Positions 60,401 to 64,000 of a DNA stretch of 64,000 bases are shown in pieces. The DNA is from Caulobacter sp. FWC2. Lineage in GTDB: Bacteria > Pseudomonadota > Alphaproteobacteria > Caulobacterales > Caulobacteraceae. The notes under the pieces are model-generated. The model made no database searches and was not told where the DNA came from. It saw nothing but the letters and a program-made list of their open reading frames with translations. The stretch spans positions 992,001-1,056,000 of the forward strand of contig NZ_PEBF01000001.1 of the NCBI RefSeq assembly GCF_002742625.1. The letters are read 5' to 3'. Position numbers and translations under genes: made by a program. How positions within the stretch are numbered: the first letter of the stretch is position 1; the number at the start of each line of letters is the position of its first letter.

Positions 60401-60772
60401 TTACTCCGCGCGGTCGCCCATGGTGGCGAGCGTTTCCGCGACATGCTGCAAAGCCTCGGTGATCTTCAGGAGGCTGTCGCTGTTTTCCCGATTGGTGGCG
60501 GTCCAGTCCGTGTTGATCGCGCGCACCTGTTCCTGGGCCTCGCGAACGGCTTCCTGAGCGTCCGTGACCATCTTGTCGTAACGGTCGTCTTTGTCCTTCA
60601 CCATCGCGTCAAAGCGCTCGGTCGCGGCCTTGCGGTCGCCCGCACCGGCCTTTGCTTCAGTCCACCAACCGAAGCCGCATCCAAGGGTGACGACGAGGGA
60701 GAAGTAGACCATTGGGCTCGCCCCCGCGAGACCGCCGATCAGGGCGTTGACGATGCTAGCCAGTGCTTCCAT
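60401..60772 (-). CDS. Phage membrane protein with coiled coil
   Basis: This 123-residue protein has an N-terminal membrane segment (MVYFSLVVTLGCGFGWW) and then a long charged helix (RFDAMVKDKDDRYDKMVTDA, QEAVREAQEQVRAINTDWTA). The topology (one membrane helix and a coiled coil) is seen in phage spanin or holin-associated proteins, but no motif settles it. It follows the tail-fibre group in the leftward direction, where lysis genes are often found. Confidence 0.72.
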   Translation of the reverse strand: MEALASIVNALIGGLAGASPMVYFSLVVTLGCGFGWWTEAKAGAGDRKAATERFDAMVKDKDDRYDKMVTDAQEAVREAQEQVRAINTDWTATNRENSDSLLKITEALQHVAETLATMGDRAE

Positions 60773-60959
60773 GACGCGGAGCCTTTCGTGCTGAACAGGC
60801 TCTTCCCGACTCTTTTAGGCGATTGCACTGTTGGTGAAGCCGCTCGATCGCCGCATCTAAAAGGACGCGCTGCGGGTCTAGAGGGCGGGTTACTAGGGTG
60901 AGCGAGGGGTCTGTAATCACGTCGCCCCTTTCGATGTCTGAGACCAAATCCGAGCCCAT
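60756..60959 (-). CDS. Small phage protein, uncertain
   Basis: This is a 67-residue frame: GSDLVSDIERGDVITDPSLT, LVTRPLDPQRVLLDAAIERL and HQQCNRLKESGRACSARKAP. It fits the leftward gene group, just after the glycosyltransferase-like gene, and overlaps the membrane protein gene by 17 bases. The composition looks natural. Without homologues I cannot say more. Confidence 0.5.
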   Translation of the reverse strand: MGSDLVSDIERGDVITDPSLTLVTRPLDPQRVLLDAAIERLHQQCNRLKESGRACSARKAPRHGSTG

Positions 60960-60961
60960 AT

Positions 60962-61900
60962 TTAGCTTGGCCTCACAGGGGCGCCGGAAGCAGGAGCTTG
61001 TGGGTACGGCAGCACGGGCTTGAGGCTTGCCCGCACGGACATGGCCGCGTCGAAGTAGGCCTGGACGCGATCAGCGACGTTCGGATCGTCCTTGTGCATG
61101 AACCCGCTGAGCGGCGAATTCAGGATGTGCGTGAGCGTGGACTTGGCTTCGTCGGGCGTCTTGTTCCAGAGCTGCCGATAGAACGCGCTGTAGGCTCCGC
61201 GCCCCTCGTTGAAGAAGTTACCGACGTTGTGGATCGGCTTTCCCATGAGGACCGCATAGAGGCCCATTTCGGTAGTCGTGCAGGCGTAAACCCGTTCAGC
61301 GCTAACCAGGCAGGCGTCGCCGCTGAGCTTGGGGTCGAGGACGCGGTAGTGGCCGAAGATGCTGCATAGCTCGGCGATCAGCTTCCCGTCGCTCAGCGGG
61401 TGCGGCTTGATCACCAGTTCTTCGTCTTCAAACATGGCCCGCGACAGCGCCTCGCGCGACACCATGTCGTGGAACATGTTGGTGCCTGGAATGAACGCGA
61501 CCGATTTGACGTTCAGCTCGCCGCTGGCCTGCTTGTACTTGTCCAAGGTGCCGCGCTCTTCGCGCTGCGCTAGGACCGCGCTCGCTGCGTCAAAGCCCTG
61601 GTCGGAATACTCGAGAGCCATCTGAACGAGACGAGCCGACGCTTCGGGAGATTGAGGGCTGACAAGCAGGCCAGCGCCCAGACATTCCGTGTAGGTGAAC
61701 TCATGGAAAAAGGGCTGCTGCCCTCGGTTCACGTCGTAGCTCGCGAGCAGCGGAGCCTTCTCGCGGATGATGGCTTCGACGCCTGACAGTGCTGATAGGT
61801 GGCCGCCGCGCATGGCCGCGAAGTCGCGGCCGATCTTCTTGTTCTGGATGGCCGGATCGCCCAACAGCTCGCCGGAAAACGGAGGACGAACTGTCACCAT
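60962..61900 (-). CDS. Glycosyltransferase-like protein (capsule-biosynthesis KpsC/KpsS-type fold)
   Basis: This 312-residue protein has EDEELVIKPHPLSDGKLIAE followed by YACTTTEMGLYAVLMGKPIH then NVGNFF, the pattern (KPHP...ST..E.lllGkPv) seen in KpsC/KpsS-like and related GT-B transferases. It overlaps the S/T/Y/W-rich gene by seven bases (ATGGTGA), so both proteins are made together. The phage context suggests modification of a virion protein or host surface sugar. Substrate and activity are unknown. Confidence 0.72.
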   Translation of the reverse strand: MVTVRPPFSGELLGDPAIQNKKIGRDFAAMRGGHLSALSGVEAIIREKAPLLASYDVNRGQQPFFHEFTYTECLGAGLLVSPQSPEASARLVQMALEYSDQGFDAASAVLAQREERGTLDKYKQASGELNVKSVAFIPGTNMFHDMVSREALSRAMFEDEELVIKPHPLSDGKLIAELCSIFGHYRVLDPKLSGDACLVSAERVYACTTTEMGLYAVLMGKPIHNVGNFFNEGRGAYSAFYRQLWNKTPDEAKSTLTHILNSPLSGFMHKDDPNVADRVQAYFDAAMSVRASLKPVLPYPQAPASGAPVRPS

Positions 61901-62661
61901 GTCGTGTCCCTCGCTGTGATCTGCGAGGTCGTTCGCGACGTGTTGTAGTTGGTCTGCCAGCTATCCGAATACGAGGTGGTCCAGGTGCTCGTGTAGCTCG
62001 TTGTCCATGAGCTAGAGTACGTCGTCGTGTAGCTGGTGTTCCAGTAGTCCCACCAATAGCTGGTGTAGCTGACCAGCCAGGACGTGTCGTAGTAGCTCGT
62101 ATAGCCGACCAAGACCGACGTGGTTTGGGAGTAATTGTTGTAGCCCGACACCGTGGCGCTGGTCTGCTGGGTGTGGGTGATGTCGGTGTTGTAGTAGCCG
62201 TCAATGACGAAGAACGACGAGTTGTAGGTAGTGTTGAAATACGTGTCCCAGCCCTCGTCCGAGAACTTGAAATAGGTGTAACGGCTGGTCTCCGATTGAT
62301 AGGAGACCGTCGTGTTATGGCCGTAAGGTCGGTCGCCGGGACCCCAGGAGTGCCACTCGGTCGTGTAGGATGACTGATAGCTGTAAGGCACGCTCCATTC
62401 GGTCGTCCAAGAGGTCCAACGGCTACCCGAAACGCTGGTCGTGCGAGAGGTCCAATAGGAGACATTGGCGCTGCGATAGACCGCTGTCTCGCGCGTTCCC
62501 GTGCCCTGCCATGACACCGACGTAGAGCGCGACGCGGGCGCGCTCGTGGACCAATAGGTCACGTAGTTGGTCTGGTGCCCGGTCTGGAACGTCGTGTCCC
62601 AGGCCGTCGAATAGTTGGTGGCGTGCATGCCACCCATGCGGAGGCGACGGGAAGCGGTCAT
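61894..62661 (-). CDS. Ser/Thr/Tyr/Trp-rich repetitive phage protein
   Basis: This is a 255-residue low-complexity protein. By hand count it has about 55 Thr, 45 Ser, 29 Tyr and 18 Trp, together 58%, with one Lys and no Cys. Repeats such as YTTTYSSSWTTSYTSTWTTS run through the C-terminal third. It starts at the tail-fibre stop (TAATG) and overlaps the glycosyltransferase-like gene. Such composition fits a beta-rich fibre or receptor-binding tip, possibly heavily O-glycosylated (inference). No folded domain is recognised. Confidence 0.8.
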   Translation of the reverse strand: MTASRRLRMGGMHATNYSTAWDTTFQTGHQTNYVTYWSTSAPASRSTSVSWQGTGTRETAVYRSANVSYWTSRTTSVSGSRWTSWTTEWSVPYSYQSSYTTEWHSWGPGDRPYGHNTTVSYQSETSRYTYFKFSDEGWDTYFNTTYNSSFFVIDGYYNTDITHTQQTSATVSGYNNYSQTTSVLVGYTSYYDTSWLVSYTSYWWDYWNTSYTTTYSSSWTTSYTSTWTTSYSDSWQTNYNTSRTTSQITARDTTW

Positions 62662-64000
62662 TAGACGGTCGCTCCCGAGAAGAACACGTTGACCCGCGAG
62701 CCCGCGTTCAGGGTCGCCATCGACATGAAGTTATGAGCGCCCGCGTTGCTGAGCAGGGTTGGCGCGGTGCCGCCTGGGAACTTGAATGTGGTGGTGTTCC
62801 ACGAGACCGATGAACCGCCTGCACCGACCAGAACCAGCGTCCACGACACCATGCCGCTCGGGCAGTTCGTGACGTTGATCGACGTGATGTTGGCGTTCCA
62901 AGAGACGTTGAACACCGATCCCAACGACAGGTCCAACGTCAGGACACCGCCGGTAATCGCCGGGGTGACGATCACCTGACGATCCGACTTCAGGGCGTCG
63001 CCATCTGCGACCTTGCCCGCAAGTGCGCTGCTCAGGCCGGTGACTTGGGCCTGGGTGATAGCTGCTACGCCGATGGCCTGAGCCGTCTTCGCAGGGGTCA
63101 TGTACTTGGTGTCGTCGGTGCCTGCGGTCGCTTCGCCGGCAGTCGCTTTGCTGGAGATCGCCAACTTGGCGTCTAGGGCGGTTTGGGTAGCGGTGCTGAT
63201 AGGCTTGTTGGCGTCGGACGTGTTGTCCACGTTGCCTAGGGCCACGTCAGCAGCGGTGATGACGACGAAGCCTTTTCGGCCGTTCAGCGAACGAACCGCG
63301 TCGGTAAGGTCGAGCTTGTTGTTTAGAGCGGTGTTGAGGCCTGTGATGTCCGTGAAAGCGTGGCCGTGAACCGATGGCGGGAACGTGCTCGGCTTACCGG
63401 TCATGAAGTCCCACTGAACATCGAGGAACCCAGCATCGATCTTGCCGACGCCGTTGAGGCCTGCGTAGCCGTCTGGCTGGCCCTTTTGGTTCTTCGATTG
63501 GTAGGTACTGAACTTGCCGAAAATCTGATCGCCGAAGGCCTGGAAGTCGGTGATATCGGCGAGGACGTGATTGTGTGCCGAAGGCGTGAAAGTCGATGGC
63601 TTGCCGCTGATGCCACTCCAGTTCAGGTCAAGTTGTGCAGCTGGGACCTTGCCGTTGCTGTCTAGGGACGCGAGGCCGTTTGCGACGCCCTTCTCCGTGG
63701 CGTCGAGCTTCAGCACCAGAGTTTCGGTCAGGTTCGTCACCTGAGATTGGGTGATGGTCGCGCCGTTGATCGCCGCCTTGGTCTTGGCTGCGGTCATGTA
63801 CTTGGCGTCGTCGGTGCCCGTGGTCGCGTCGGTGTTGTTCGCCTTGCTCGCGATGTTGAGCTTCAGGTCGAGCGCGGCTTGTGTAGCCGTCGAGATCGGC
63901 TTGTTGGCGTCCGAGGTGTTGTCGACATTGCCAAGGGCAACGTCGGCCTTCGTGAGCGTGATGTCGCCGGTCTTGTTGTTGACCTTCAGGACTTGGTTGG
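62661..64000 (-). CDS. Tail-fibre-like protein (5' end beyond the window)
   Basis: The frame is open to base 64000, so the N-terminus is missing; an internal Met at 63797 is not the start. The visible part has repeated modules, with ADVALGNVDNTSDANKPIST seen twice and GTDDTKYMTPAKT-like segments, typical of phage fibres. The C-terminus (NVSWNANITSINVTNCPSGM, TLNAGSRVNVFFSGATV) is a beta-rich tip domain. It is followed by the S/T/Y/W-rich gene with one base of overlap. Confidence 0.88.
   Translation of the reverse strand, partial: NQVLKVNNKTGDITLTKADVALGNVDNTSDANKPISTATQAALDLKLNIASKANNTDATTGTDDAKYMTAAKTKAAINGATITQSQVTNLTETLVLKLDATEKGVANGLASLDSNGKVPAAQLDLNWSGISGKPSTFTPSAHNHVLADITDFQAFGDQIFGKFSTYQSKNQKGQPDGYAGLNGVGKIDAGFLDVQWDFMTGKPSTFPPSVHGHAFTDITGLNTALNNKLDLTDAVRSLNGRKGFVVITAADVALGNVDNTSDANKPISTATQTALDAKLAISSKATAGEATAGTDDTKYMTPAKTAQAIGVAAITQAQVTGLSSALAGKVADGDALKSDRQVIVTPAITGGVLTLDLSLGSVFNVSWNANITSINVTNCPSGMVSWTLVLVGAGGSSVSWNTTTFKFPGGTAPTLLSNAGAHNFMSMATLNAGSRVNVFFSGATV

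Larger units (their letters stand above)
52997..64000. mobile_element. Prophage-like element, left part (continues past window end)
   Basis: From the radC breakpoint to the end of the window there are only short genes in phage-like operons: a candidate replication gene with iterons, unknown small genes, exported proteins, a tail-fibre-like gene and a glycosyltransferase-like gene. The chromosomal palindromic families seen at least 13 times before 37.3 kb are absent here. No integrase or structural head genes are in this part. They should lie beyond 64000. Confidence 0.78.

Overview
This window looks like a chromosomal segment of a Caulobacter-type alphaproteobacterium. It has high GC, an alphaproteobacterial gene-transfer-agent (GTA) cluster, the ccmIEFH (cycHJKL)-degP-response regulator-histidine kinase-glnE gene order, a rut pyrimidine-degradation cluster, and many short palindromic repeats between genes. 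No rRNA or tRNA gene could be supported.

Layout. 1-3.6 kb: end of a membrane protein, then a NarL-type two-component pair. 3.8-8.5 kb: FKBP isomerase and rutB-rutC-rutD-rutA, divergent from rutR with a RutR-like operator between them. 8.5-16.1 kb: CHASE4-like histidine kinase, amine oxidase plus cytochrome c, ketoglutarate-semialdehyde-type dehydrogenase, MpaB-like oxygenase and an SDR. 16.3-30.2 kb: a GTA head-tail cluster (small packaging protein, TerL, portal, g3.5, protease, capsid, connector, tail terminator, tail tube, gp10, chaperone, tape measure, gp12, gp13, gp14 peptidase, gp15). It is interrupted by at least six palindromic elements, a DUF559 endonuclease unit and an antisense DUF805 gene. 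30.3-35.3 kb: DnaJ-like protein, PepSY-like protein with a PhoP/PhoQ-like pair, and a conserved helical protein. 35.5-49.1 kb: ccmI-ccmE-ccmF-ccmH, degP, a response regulator, a ParDE-like toxin-antitoxin pair, a histidine kinase, two tandem BlaR-like M56 peptidases and glnE. 49.2-52.6 kb: EF-hand protein, ECF sigma factor, candidate anti-sigma factor, metal-sensor-like protein and an M19 dipeptidase. From about 53.0 kb to the window end: the left part of a prophage-like element that abuts a 5'-truncated radC. It carries a candidate replication gene with internal iterons, unknown phage genes, three small exported proteins, and a tail-fibre-like gene followed by a Ser/Thr/Tyr/Trp-rich protein and a glycosyltransferase-like protein.

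The most interesting points are: (1) the DUF559 endonuclease flanked by inverted copies of the local palindromic arm, sitting between terL and portal; (2) a palindromic element translated in frame inside the GTA peptidase gene; (3) a GTA hub protein that seems to lack its middle domain; (4) seven 11-bp-phased iterons inside a prophage replication gene; and (5) a phage operon pairing a 58% S/T/Y/W protein with a glycosyltransferase-like gene. The palindromic families of the chromosomal part are not seen in the prophage part, which fits later acquisition of the prophage.
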